From the NCBI GenBank assembly GCA_017134815.1, contig CP071032.1, positions 186,001 through 250,000 of the forward strand: 64,000 bases of DNA, given 5' to 3'. This document shows, piece by piece, positions 36,201 to 43,527 of the stretch (the stretch's first letter is position 1; every line of letters starts with the position of its first letter). Source of the DNA: Lentisphaerota bacterium. Its GTDB lineage: Bacteria; Verrucomicrobiota; Lentisphaeria; Victivallales; Victivallaceae. The notes beneath the pieces were generated by a model. That model made no database searches. It saw nothing but the letters and a program-made list of their open reading frames with translations, and was not told the DNA's origin. The position numbers and the translations under genes are program-made.

Positions 36201-37157
36201 TGCAATGCTGAAGGAAAAATTCAAGACTTTACTGAAGATATACCGGCTGGAGCCGGGTCTCAGCTCAGCGGGTCGGTGAATGGGGCGGGGGAATGGCTGC
36301 TTGATGGCTTGTCAGCATGGCCGTCTGGCGACGTTCCTGACAAAATATCACTGGGAGGTGCAGCCGGCAGGGATGGCTACCCGGCACTGGTAGACGAGGG
36401 GAGTACTGTCGGGCGCCAGGTGTTTCTGGATCAACGTGAAGCTGAACTGCAGCATGATGCCGGGCTTTTCAGGCTGTTTGCTTTACAGTACGGTTCTTTG
36501 ATTAAATACCTTAAAACGGCATGTAAGCTGCCGCGAGAAGCTCAGCTGACTTTATTTATGGACTATGACAAGAAAAGCTTTACCAGTGATTTCGTTTTTG
36601 CTGTTATCAGGGATGCCCTGACTGATTGCGGTCAAATTGATATTCGTAATGCAGGGGTATTTGAGCAGAGGGTTGAGGTTGCTCGATGTGAGTCCGGCGA
36701 ACTTGCCACTAAAAGGCTGAGTGCTATTGAAGATATAGCTGCAGCCAGGGGCTCAGTAGAACAACTGCTGCGCAAGGCTGAACTCAGTAACGTTGGAGAA
36801 GACAGCATTGCGGACATGAAAGAGCAGCTGCAGTTTTTATTCAGACCTGGTTTTGTACTTGAGTATGCGGTCTGGCTGCGCTATCCACGCTATCTCAAGG
36901 CTCTCCGGGTACGCAGTGAACGCATGATAAGCGCGCCTTTCAAAGACCGTGAAAAAATGCGGTCTGTTGAGCTTTTCTCTGAACGTTTCAGACTGGCGCT
37001 TCAAATGGTTGATAATTTTAATTCGGCGTTTGAGCTGAAAGAGTTCTGGCTGCTGCTGGAGGAGTTCCGTATCGCTGTTTTTGCCCCGGAAGTAAAACCG
37101 CTGGAAAAGGTCTCAGAGAAACGTCTGCAGAAAAAATGGGATGACCTGCGTATTTAG
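33261..37157 (+). CDS. hrpA: ATP-dependent RNA helicase HrpA
   Basis: 1298 residues, close to the usual 1300 for HrpA. DEAH-box helicase motifs occur in order: GSTGSGKTTQLPK (P-loop from residue 105), DEAHERS (202), ISSATLD, VFLPGEREI, ATNVAETSVTIPGI and QRRGRCGR. Then come the HA2/OB region and the long DUF3418-type C-terminus (about 590-1298) found only in bacterial HrpA. It is a cytoplasmic RNA helicase linked to mRNA processing and ribosome rescue in E. coli. The region around 1000-1060 carries a low-complexity Gly/Ser/Asp insertion. It converges with the permease gene; the two stops are 12 bases apart. Confidence 0.93.
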   Translation: MSAEDKVTIKNILLGIEKEAREFLLRDRYEIHFRLKAARRRLHAGQPVDRIVQKLQLISKAARGRKLKDITETLTVHYPEALPVSRRSADIKKLIIDNQVVIVCGSTGSGKTTQLPKIALEAGGGRLGRIGCTQPRRLAATAMARRVAAELDVASGAEVGYQVRFDDRTCDKTVIKFMTDGILLAETRNDPDLLQYETLIIDEAHERSLNIDFILGYLKKLLSRRPELRVIISSATLDAENFAKFFDDAPVVTVEGRTFPVEDYFLPVEKDEELSAHIARAVNWISEIDHKGDILVFLPGEREIRDAGDLLTGRRLPETEILPLYGRLSMSEQQRVFNPGDGRRIILATNVAETSVTIPGIHYVIDSGQVRLSRYNPRTQIQELQIEQVSRASARQRRGRCGRIAEGICVHLYSEEAFEAGQEFTDPEIRRTSLAGVILQMAMLKLPRIEHFPFIDPPQMALVREGYRALRDIRATDERGRITESGRKIARLPLDPHLAKMVCEAEMYKVFPEVTAIATYLSIQDPRERPVEQQQAADQAHRQWMDRDSDYIGIINLWNFLQEQRQTGMSNSGLRRFCRRNFINYKRIREWLNLAQDIADSAAEINIAKARMRDCLLDAKCYDAIHKAVLSGIPDHIGMFDSEEMEYIGTRERKFHLFPGSCLFNKKEIPKWVMTFALVSTTRIFARQNAEIKPEWVEEVAPHLCRTIYDNVHWNSRAGFVYARERVSSGGLLIHDGRRVHYGAVKPFEAREVFLREGVVPGNLFTRARWLKKHRRMIQQIKTLEAKIRRPDTVWDPDAVYLHFDKLLPEDINSVKSLEKWLRNSKTDICMEAEDAMQELFTPVNWSEFPDELDFSGHEFRLKYRFNPGESGDGVSVITPEAELNLISASCLEWGVPGLLAEKVEYLIKSLPKSLRRYCNPAAATAKVFKSEFDKGVYLREQSLLQVLAEFLSEYADITVKSSDFKVEKVPDCLNMKIALCNAEGKIQDFTEDIPAGAGSQLSGSVNGAGEWLLDGLSAWPSGDVPDKISLGGAAGRDGYPALVDEGSTVGRQVFLDQREAELQHDAGLFRLFALQYGSLIKYLKTACKLPREAQLTLFMDYDKKSFTSDFVFAVIRDALTDCGQIDIRNAGVFEQRVEVARCESGELATKRLSAIEDIAAARGSVEQLLRKAELSNVGEDSIADMKEQLQFLFRPGFVLEYAVWLRYPRYLKALRVRSERMISAPFKDREKMRSVELFSERFRLALQMVDNFNSAFELKEFWLLLEEFRIAVFAPEVKPLEKVSEKRLQKKWDDLRI

Positions 37158-37184
37158 AGATTGCGTCATTTACTGACGCAATCT
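37158..37184. terminator. Bidirectional terminator overlapping the end of the convergent permease gene
   Basis: AGATTGCGTCA (37158-37168) and TGACGCAATCT (37174-37184) make an 11-bp perfect stem with a 5-base loop, directly after the hrpA stop. The stop of the opposite gene is in the loop, and its last codons form one arm. Neither strand has a long T-tract. Confidence 0.65.
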
Positions 37185-38120
37185 TGGATCGAGCGTGTCT
37201 CGAAGTGCGTCACCAAGCAAGTGCAGCGGCAGCACCAGAAAGAACATAAATATAGTAGCAGCAGCTACCTCCCACCAGATTCCACGCCAGATACCGTCCT
37301 GTCCCTGGGAGATCATCACGCCCCAGCTTGGCGAGAGCTGGACGCCGAAGCCGAGGTAACTTACAATAACTTCTGTCATGATTGCAAACGCAAACCTTAT
37401 AGTAAAGTAGATAATTACCAGATGGAAAAGATTTGGCAGAATATGGCGAATTATGATGCTGACCGAATTGCTGCCGGTTACTTTGGCCGCCTGTACGTAA
37501 GAGGTCTCACGTAACTTCAGGGTTTCAGCTCTGACTACCCGGCACAGAGTTACCCAGCCGGTTATTCCGATCGCCAGATAAACCGCCATCATGCCGGGGT
37601 CCGCGTTGAACAGGGCGGCAAAACCTGCAAAAAGTTTTGCCAGCGACGGACTGAGAAATCCTTTGGAGACCAGCAGGGCAAAAGCCAGAATAAATAACAG
37701 CGTCGGCATAGAGGCGAAGGTGCTGTAAAGCCAGACTACAAAGTCATCAAATTTACCGCCGAAGTAACCGGCAACAGCTCCCAGTGTCACTCCTATAAAC
37801 GCGGAAATCAGAGAAGCGGTAAAACCAACCTTTACCGCAGTGGATATTCCGGCGACAGCCCGCAGCAGGACATCCCGCCCCATGAAATCTGTGCCGAAAA
37901 GATGTCTGGCGGATGGTGGCTGATAACGGAGGTTGATATTGCCGATGTTATATACCGGTTGTATACCGCTGTGCGAACAGCTCCAGCTGTAAATTTCAAC
38001 AGAGACCGCTGCTATCAGGTAAATCCCTACGATAATCATGCACAACAGTGCTATTCGGTCAGCAGCAAGCTGTTTAAATAGATTCGACACTTTTCCGGTT
38101 ACGCCGCGAGCGTCATTCAT
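37170..38120 (-). CDS. Oligopeptide/dipeptide ABC transporter permease (OppC/DppC type), orphan
   Basis: A 316-residue inner-membrane permease. It has an N-terminal TM segment (about 25-48), a periplasmic loop with HLFGTDFMGRDVLLR (the OppC signature), then five further TM segments. The EAA loop YVQAAKVTGSNSVSIIIRHI (about 200-220) contacts the ATPase. The C-terminus ends LRDTLDPRLR, typical of the family. Its ATG overlaps the mnmG stop (ATGA), so it is coupled to mnmG. No OppB, ATPase or binding protein is nearby; its partners must be elsewhere. Confidence 0.85.
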   Translation of the reverse strand: MNDARGVTGKVSNLFKQLAADRIALLCMIIVGIYLIAAVSVEIYSWSCSHSGIQPVYNIGNINLRYQPPSARHLFGTDFMGRDVLLRAVAGISTAVKVGFTASLISAFIGVTLGAVAGYFGGKFDDFVVWLYSTFASMPTLLFILAFALLVSKGFLSPSLAKLFAGFAALFNADPGMMAVYLAIGITGWVTLCRVVRAETLKLRETSYVQAAKVTGSNSVSIIIRHILPNLFHLVIIYFTIRFAFAIMTEVIVSYLGFGVQLSPSWGVMISQGQDGIWRGIWWEVAAATIFMFFLVLPLHLLGDALRDTLDPRLRQ

Positions 38121-39985
38121 TTTTTATCCTTTGCCTTGTCAATGCTTTTCAAACGGGTAAGGTGAACCTGCAGCAAGGCTATTTCCGCCGGTGTCACACC
38201 GTCAATCCGCCCTGCCTGTGCCAGAGTGGTCGGAGTGATCTGCTTAAGTTTCATGCGCGATTCATTGCGCAGCCCGTTAATATGGTCATAATCGAAATCT
38301 TCCGGAATATTCCAGCTTTCGAGTTTTCGCAGTCTGTTAATTGAAGCTTCTTCACGGTTCAAATAGCCTTCGTAATGTGCCTGTACCGCGATTTGACGCA
38401 TTATTCTTCTATCTTCTTTCTGCTCAAGGTCCAGCTTAAGCGTGTCTGCCGGGAATGGGAGGTCTGAACTGCTGGAGAATTTCCCTCGCAGGTTTTTCAC
38501 CAGATCCCACAAAGCTTTGCCCTGATGCTTTTCTGCTTTAAGTTCTGCGATGGTGCTTTCCAGGCGATTGCGGTAGGAGTTGAACTGTTCGTATTTTTTC
38601 TGAGGCAGCAAGCCGTTTTCGTTTGCAAAATCGCAAAGCCTCAAGTCGGCATTGTCCTGCCGCAGCCTGAGCCGGTATTCCGCGCGGCTGGTGAACAGGC
38701 GATAAGGCTCAATAATATCTTTGGTGACCAGATCATCTATCATTACCCCGATGTAACTGCTTTCCCTGGAAAGTTCCTGCATGGACTTGTCAGCAGCCTG
38801 CCGGGCGGCATTCATCCCTGCGATCAAACCTTGCCCGCCGGCTTCCTCATAACCACTGGTTCCGTTAATCTGACCAGCGGAAAATACATTCGGCCATCTT
38901 TTCAGGGCCATTGTTCTGAGCATCTGGTCTGGAAAAATAAAGTCATATTCAATTGCGTAGGCATAGCGGGAAATAACCGCATTTTCCATTCCCGGTATCG
39001 ACTTTATCATTTGTACCTGCACGCCGACTGGCAAGCTGGTGGAAATACCGTTAATATAATATTCCCGGGTGAACTCACCCTCTGGCTCCAGATAGAGCAG
39101 GTGTTTGGGGTGGTGCGGGAAACGCACAATTTTGTCTTCAAATGAGGGGCAGTAACGAGTACCTATACCCTCTATTTTCCCTTGATAGAGCGGAGCTTTG
39201 TCAAGGTTTGCGTTGACGATTTCTGCAGTTTGGTCCGTGGAGTAAACCATATAGCAAGGCAGTTGGCGGTTTACTGCTTCAGGCAGCTTCTGAGTATCAT
39301 TCCAATACGAGAAGCTGTCTTCACAGGGTTCTGCCTCCTGCCGCATCATTTGGCTAAAATCAATAGTCTTTGCCAGAATACGGGGAGGAGTGCCGGTTTT
39401 GAGCCTGCCGATGCGCAGCTTCAGCTGATTCTGCAGAGCCGCTGAAAGTCGGTTTGAAGCGGTATCACCGGCCCGGCCGCCGCTGATGTTATGATCACCG
39501 TAATGCATTTTCCCCTTAAGAAAAGTGCCGGTTGTCAGGACAATGCTTTTGCAGAAAAACTTATCATTAAAGTTTGTTTCAACCCCTTTAACTTCGTCAT
39601 TTTCAATTATAAATGCGGTAACTTCCGCCTGAATGACGTCAAGATCAGGATAGTTTTCCAGAGTCAATTTCATCGCTCTTTGGAAACATACCTTGTCGCA
39701 CTGGGCGCGAGGCGACCACACCGCGGGGCCTTTGGCACTGTTCAGCATTCTGAACTGAATAGTTGCTGCGTCGGTAACAATACCCTGTGCTCCTCCCAGA
39801 GCGTCAATTTCACGCACTACCTGCCCCTTGGCTATACCTCCGATAGCCGGATTGCAGCTCATCTGGGCAATATGGTCCATATTCATGGTCAGAAGCAGTG
39901 TCTTAGCCCCGATTCTGGCGGCGGCCAGTGCGGCTTCGCATCCGGCATGTCCGGCACCAATCACTATAACATCGTATTGTATCAT
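38117..39985 (-). CDS. mnmG: tRNA uridine-5-carboxymethylaminomethyl modification enzyme MnmG
   Basis: 622 residues, the full length for MnmG (GidA). The FAD site VIGAGHAGCEAALAAARIG is at the N-terminus, followed by MSCNPAIGGIAKGQVVREID, TGTFLKGKMHYG and the GRAGD motif. Later come RLKTGTPPRI, GTRYCPSFEDKI, NGISTSLP and YEEAGGQGL. The C-terminal helical domain ends with VTPAEIALLQVHL. With MnmE it installs the cmnm5 group on wobble uridine of several tRNAs, using FAD, NADH and methylene-THF. mnmE is not in the window. The gene lies 109 bp after the sigma-factor operon on the same strand. Confidence 0.97.
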   Translation of the reverse strand: MIQYDVIVIGAGHAGCEAALAAARIGAKTLLLTMNMDHIAQMSCNPAIGGIAKGQVVREIDALGGAQGIVTDAATIQFRMLNSAKGPAVWSPRAQCDKVCFQRAMKLTLENYPDLDVIQAEVTAFIIENDEVKGVETNFNDKFFCKSIVLTTGTFLKGKMHYGDHNISGGRAGDTASNRLSAALQNQLKLRIGRLKTGTPPRILAKTIDFSQMMRQEAEPCEDSFSYWNDTQKLPEAVNRQLPCYMVYSTDQTAEIVNANLDKAPLYQGKIEGIGTRYCPSFEDKIVRFPHHPKHLLYLEPEGEFTREYYINGISTSLPVGVQVQMIKSIPGMENAVISRYAYAIEYDFIFPDQMLRTMALKRWPNVFSAGQINGTSGYEEAGGQGLIAGMNAARQAADKSMQELSRESSYIGVMIDDLVTKDIIEPYRLFTSRAEYRLRLRQDNADLRLCDFANENGLLPQKKYEQFNSYRNRLESTIAELKAEKHQGKALWDLVKNLRGKFSSSSDLPFPADTLKLDLEQKEDRRIMRQIAVQAHYEGYLNREEASINRLRKLESWNIPEDFDYDHINGLRNESRMKLKQITPTTLAQAGRIDGVTPAEIALLQVHLTRLKSIDKAKDKK

Positions 39986-40094
39986 ATAAATCCTGCTTAA
40001 ATGTCAAAAATATCATGGCATATTATAATCGTATTTTTCAGGATTTAAACTTTCAATAGTCTTTTTTGTGACAATGCATATGAAAAGCTGGCGA

Positions 40095-40673
40095 TCACCG
40101 ATGTTTCTGCTTTTGCATTTCAGCCCGCAGCAGTTTACGAAATTCCATAAATTGAGCCCTGGTAGCAGAATCGAATTCTTCCATTCGCCGTTTTATGCGT
40201 TTTGCTGGATCACCATGCCATCTCTCACGGCTTTTGCTGGAACGCAACTCATTACTTTCTCGTTCCCGGCGGCGTTCATTTATCCGTGCCGCAATTTCCT
40301 TTATTCTTTTCTTGCGCGCTGTTTTCGATAATTTAAAAAAATCTTTTAAACGTTCCCGCATTATTTTTTGCATGACTGGGCTTATGTTTTTCCGCAGTGC
40401 CTGTTTTTCACATTCAGTCAAGCTGGCTTTTCTAAAAGCTTTGAAGCCTTTTCCCGGGCCGCCGAATTGCTCAAGGTATTTTTGCTTTTCGTCCATACTC
40501 AAACGGGAGAAGTTTCTTGAAGCCATATATTTTATTGATTTAACCGGAAACAATGCCGGGGCAGGAGGTTTATCTTCAGGTATTAATAACCAGTAAATGC
40601 TCCCGGCTCCGGATATCAGAGCAGCAAAAGCCAAGGAAATTACAGTTATTTTGCGTTTTCCTAAGCAACTCAT
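40095..40673 (-). CDS. Single-pass membrane protein with a long basic helical domain
   Basis: A 192-residue protein. A TM anchor at about 8-30 (TVISLAFAALISGAGSIYWL) is followed by a very Arg/Lys/Glu-rich helical region: MDEKQKYLEQFGG, AARINERRRERES, and MEFRKLLRAEMQKQKHR at the end. The spacing of LS/MDEKQK and FRKLLRAEMQKQ resembles LTxxQ/DUF3106-type periplasmic helical proteins, but I cannot assign it firmly. ATG 40673 follows GAGGAGG. It is the last gene of the sigma-factor operon, 11 bases after the pseudopilin gene, which suggests an envelope role. Confidence 0.6.
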   Translation of the reverse strand: MSCLGKRKITVISLAFAALISGAGSIYWLLIPEDKPPAPALFPVKSIKYMASRNFSRLSMDEKQKYLEQFGGPGKGFKAFRKASLTECEKQALRKNISPVMQKIMRERLKDFFKLSKTARKKRIKEIAARINERRRERESNELRSSKSRERWHGDPAKRIKRRMEEFDSATRAQFMEFRKLLRAEMQKQKHR

Positions 40674-40684
40674 ACCGCCTCCTC

Positions 40685-41206
40685 TTATTCAATGTCACCG
40701 ACGTGAAAATCCCCAAAGAGATAATTCTTGGCGCTTGGAGAACCCGGGGGACCATGAAAAGCTTCGTAATCATAAACTAATGGCAGCAGTGCAAATCCGA
40801 ACCGGCGGGCAAACCTGCTGCTGCACAGCATCCTGCCGCTCTCCATGGCGTTATACTCGTAACTTGAGCCTTCAGCCTTGAAAAAAAGCTGGTCGTGGTC
40901 AGAGGGACAGAGAAAGATTTTGCTGTTTTCGCAATATGGCTGCAGTACGTCACATATTCTTGGGTCAGAGTTTAAATTCAAGGACGGTCTTACCGCTGCA
41001 TCTGGCATGATGTCATTGGAGTCATTCAAGTAGCAAAGTAAAATCTGCCCAATGTTTTTAAGATTGTTTTTGCATTGTGTGCTTCTTGCTTTTTCTCTTG
41101 TAATGTTAAGTACTGGAAGCAGTAATGCCATCAGAATTCCAATTATAACTAAAACTGTTAATAATTCAATCAAAGTAAATGACCACGATACATTAAGCTT
41201 TTTCAT
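40685..41206 (-). CDS. Type II pseudopilin-like protein with N-terminal methylation motif
   Basis: A 173-residue protein. The prepilin motif [20 protein letters not shown] at the N-terminus has the Glu at +5 and an unbroken hydrophobic helix; Ser replaces the usual Gly before the cleavage site. It continues with [17 protein letters not shown], a stretch very common in PVC-group pseudopilins, and ends with a short [12 protein letters not shown] tail. The protein is probably processed by a prepilin peptidase and assembled or held in the inner membrane. The true start is ATG 41206, preceded by AAGGGTGGGTGG; the open frame extends 39 codons further upstream without support. Confidence 0.8.
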   Translation of the reverse strand: MKKLNVSWSFTLIELLTVLVIIGILMALLLPVLNITREKARSTQCKNNLKNIGQILLCYLNDSNDIMPDAAVRPSLNLNSDPRICDVLQPYCENSKIFLCPSDHDQLFFKAEGSSYEYNAMESGRMLCSSRFARRFGFALLPLVYDYEAFHGPPGSPSAKNYLFGDFHVGDIE

Positions 41207-41270
41207 CCACCCACCCTTACTTTCATCAAGTTGATTTAATTTACTATTGAGACAGTAATATATTAAATTT

Positions 41271-41528
41271 CTAGCCTCCGAAAACGCGCTTTTTATTAAC
41301 TTCCCGCTGTTTTTCAAAGTCATAATTTATACTTTTTATAAAAGAACGCTCATAATCGCTTAAGCCGACAGGAGTGCCATCTGGGTAGGTTGCAGGGGAG
41401 TTATCTACTTTTGGGGAGACTTTCTTTGCTTTTTTAGGTGGATTGTACATTTCCTCGAACATTCGGCATCCGCCGCAGAAAAGCAGTGTACACAGCAGCA
41501 CTGCGCATGATAAGTACTTCAATTTCAT
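41271..41528 (-). CDS. Small lipoprotein
   Basis: An 85-residue protein with a lipoprotein signal peptide ([17 protein letters not shown]; lipobox FCGGC, lipidated C21). After it comes a short Lys/Pro-rich linker and a charged helix ([20 protein letters not shown]). I recognise no family. ATG 41528 follows AGAGAGA. It is the fourth gene of the sigma-factor operon. Confidence 0.7.
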   Translation of the reverse strand: MKLKYLSCAVLLCTLLFCGGCRMFEEMYNPPKKAKKVSPKVDNSPATYPDGTPVGLSDYERSFIKSINYDFEKQREVNKKRVFGG

Positions 41529-41551
41529 CTCTCTCTCGCAAAATAAGTAAA

Positions 41552-41971
41552 TTAGTGTCTCCTGTCACACCTGGGAGTTTCCTCCGAAAAAGCCCGGTTG
41601 AATTTCTGCATACGCTGGGCAATAAAAACCTTGAAATTTTTCTTCTGTTCAGGCGTAAGTATGGCTTCAATCTGATTGTGTTCCTTTTGCATTATAGCCA
41701 GTATTTTGGGCTTTACTTCACGCATCATCATGATGCCGTCTTTGAAGTTTTCATCAAGAATGCAGTCCAGCTTTTTCTTTTGGTCAGTAGAAAGATCCAG
41801 ACAGTTGTCCAGTTTCTGGAAGAGATATTTCCGAAATTCCTGAGGGCTCCTGGGGCGACGTGATTTAGCAACACCAATGTGATAACCTACCAGTCCGCCG
41901 AGGAGCAGGCCCGCCAGGTAAATGAATAAAGCGGTTAATGTAAACTTGTAAGGTTTCATCAATTTCCTCAA
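41552..41971 (-). CDS. Spy/CpxP-like (LTxxQ) membrane-anchored stress protein
   Basis: A 139-residue protein. An N-terminal TM anchor with glycine zipper (LTALFIYLAGLLLGGLVGYH) is followed by a helical periplasmic domain with two LTxxQ-type motifs: LDLSTDQKKKLD (about 58) and AILTPEQKKNF (about 104). This is the signature of the Spy/CpxP/ZraP periplasmic chaperone-sensor group (often annotated heavy-metal resistance or Spy-like). Basic residues cluster after the TM. It overlaps the anti-sigma-like gene upstream by 4 bases (ATGA). Placement next to an ECF sigma factor fits an envelope-stress sensor. Confidence 0.7.
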   Translation of the reverse strand: MRKLMKPYKFTLTALFIYLAGLLLGGLVGYHIGVAKSRRPRSPQEFRKYLFQKLDNCLDLSTDQKKKLDCILDENFKDGIMMMREVKPKILAIMQKEHNQIEAILTPEQKKNFKVFIAQRMQKFNRAFSEETPRCDRRH

Positions 41972-42291
41972 TAATCTTTTAGCATTGAAATTCTACTCAT
42001 CACATTTATTGCCGGATCTTCTGTATGGCTGGCACCGCCATTAAGATAGACTGTCCCGATAACTACCAGAACAGCAGCAGCGCTTGCCGCAAAAGACAGC
42101 CAGGCAAAACGCCACATTTTTACTTCAAAACTGGCTGCGGCAGCTTCAGCTGCACAGGTCTCCTGCTTTATGCAGGTAATCTTATGCATTAAATCATTTT
42201 TCCACTCCCTTGAAGGGGATGGAGTATTCTGTGCAAGATAAACTTGTTTCAGGAATTTTTCAACGCCCATATTGTTTTTTTTATTATCCAT
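41968..42291 (-). CDS. Probable anti-sigma factor (single-pass membrane protein)
   Basis: A 107-residue protein with a cytoplasmic N-terminal helical part (about 1-62), one TM helix (FAWLSFAASAAAVLVVIGTVYL, shorter than 25 residues) and a short periplasmic tail. It overlaps the ECF sigma gene by 8 bases, the usual place for its anti-sigma partner. It lacks the HxxxCxxC zinc motif of ZAS anti-sigmas. The assignment rests on position, topology and size, not sequence similarity. Confidence 0.6.
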   Translation of the reverse strand: MDNKKNNMGVEKFLKQVYLAQNTPSPSREWKNDLMHKITCIKQETCAAEAAAASFEVKMWRFAWLSFAASAAAVLVVIGTVYLNGGASHTEDPAINVMSRISMLKDY

Positions 42292-42943
42292 TTCGGGCCT
42301 CCGTGATTTCTTTCAAGATATCGCGCATTCTGTTTCTTGCCCGCATTGCCCTTACTTTTGTTTTCGATTCGCCCCATTGCAGTACTTCAGAGGCTTCTTT
42401 CAACGTTCTTCCTTCAAAATAAACCATTTCAATCAGCGTTCTGTCCTCCAGTGAAAGCTTGTTCATCGTCCATTTCAGAAATTCACGAGCCTCTTTGGTG
42501 CGCACGTTGTCTGCATGTATTGCTTGTGACAGACTTTGTGACATCAGCTCCAGCCATTCGGTTTGAACTTCAGGTTGATCTTTCGGCGCGTAGAACTCGC
42601 GTCTTCTGCTGTTTTTTCTCCAAAAATCGCAGCAGCATCTTATTGCTATAACGGCCAGCCAGTTTTCAAACGGCTTGACGCCGGAATAGGTTTTCAGGCT
42701 TTTGAAGGCCCTGATGAAAACTTCCTGAGCGACATCGTCAATATCACTGACCGGCACACGACTGCCGACAATGGAAAAAACTTTGCTGCTGTATCTTTCA
42801 ACAAGTTCAGTGAAGTCTTCAGTTTTTCCATTTATAATATTTTTTACAATGCTCAAATCAGCTGATTTTGATGGCATTACCAATACCCACTCAATTTCTC
42901 CAAGGCTGCTGAAAAGACTTACAGGCGAACTTGCTGTTTTCAT
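42284..42943 (-). CDS. ECF-type RNA polymerase sigma factor
   Basis: Up to 219 residues. Region 2 is clear: DDVAQEVFIRAFKSL followed by FENWLAVIAIRCCCDFWRK. Region 4 is LSLEDRTLIEMVYFEGRTLK then EASEVLQWGESKTKVRAMRA, the -35-binding helix-turn-helix. There is no extra C-terminal domain. Two starts are possible: ATG 42943, or ATG 42877 (MPSKSADLSIV), which gives a 197-residue protein closer to the family norm. Ribosome sites are weak at both. It heads a six-gene operon: sigma, anti-sigma-like, Spy-like, lipoprotein, pseudopilin and a basic membrane protein. Confidence 0.88.
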   Translation of the reverse strand: MKTASSPVSLFSSLGEIEWVLVMPSKSADLSIVKNIINGKTEDFTELVERYSSKVFSIVGSRVPVSDIDDVAQEVFIRAFKSLKTYSGVKPFENWLAVIAIRCCCDFWRKNSRRREFYAPKDQPEVQTEWLELMSQSLSQAIHADNVRTKEAREFLKWTMNKLSLEDRTLIEMVYFEGRTLKEASEVLQWGESKTKVRAMRARNRMRDILKEITEARNG

Positions 42944-43032
42944 TTGCCTGTCTCAGAAAAATGTACATTTATTGTCTCATTAATTACAGAGTCGACTTTT
43001 CGTGCCCTGAGGTTACAGGTTTATAAAAAAAT

Positions 43033-43527
43033 TTACTTTTTTATGGGCGGAAGTTCCATCGCCATTCTTCTGCTGTTTATAAGTTGCCATAAATAGGGGT
43101 CTCTTGCAAGTAATTTTACAAATTTTGCTGTATTGAGTTGCAGTTCAGTCGCACTTTCTTTGACTTTATACCCGTTTTTTGATAAAATATCCAGAATATA
43201 AGCAATCCAGAGCGGGTAATCCTGGTGTTTCGGGCTTATATCCATGCGTGGAGGAGGACAAGAGTTTTCAAGACGCAGCTCAACGGCTATCTTCACTCGC
43301 AATTTTTTTAGTGCCACCTGGCGATTACGGTGTTGACTGCGTTCGGAGCAGTCTGTGACAGCAATGCCGGTTGGGATATGGATTATTCTGACTGCTGATG
43401 AAGATTTGTTTCGCTTTTGTCCGCCTTTTCCGGTTGCTTTGAAAAAATCAAGCCTGCATTCCTTCAGCAATGCCGGATCGTCGGCTTTCAGCCACTGGTC
43501 ACGATTGTCTGGCTTATGGGAGCTCAT
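43033..43527 (-). CDS. Peptide chain release factor-like protein (GGQ domain)
   Basis: A 164-residue protein with the class I release-factor catalytic domain: TGKGGQKRNKSSSAVRIIH contains the GGQ, then HIPTGIAVTDCSERSQHRNR. The codon-recognition domain is absent. The C-terminal 70 residues are a helix-rich basic extension (YPLWIAYILDILSKNGYKV, AKFVKLLARDPYLW, NSRRMAMELPPIKK). It could act as a ribosome-rescue peptidyl-tRNA hydrolase like ArfB, or as the PrfH group. ATG 43527 lies inside the end of the Eda homologue (14-base overlap), so the two are translationally coupled. Confidence 0.8.
   Translation of the reverse strand: MSSHKPDNRDQWLKADDPALLKECRLDFFKATGKGGQKRNKSSSAVRIIHIPTGIAVTDCSERSQHRNRQVALKKLRVKIAVELRLENSCPPPRMDISPKHQDYPLWIAYILDILSKNGYKVKESATELQLNTAKFVKLLARDPYLWQLINSRRMAMELPPIKK

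Noticed and set aside
38525..39145. 206-codon plus-strand frame
   Set aside because: It is the antisense of mnmG, whose plus-strand translation lacks any domain signature.
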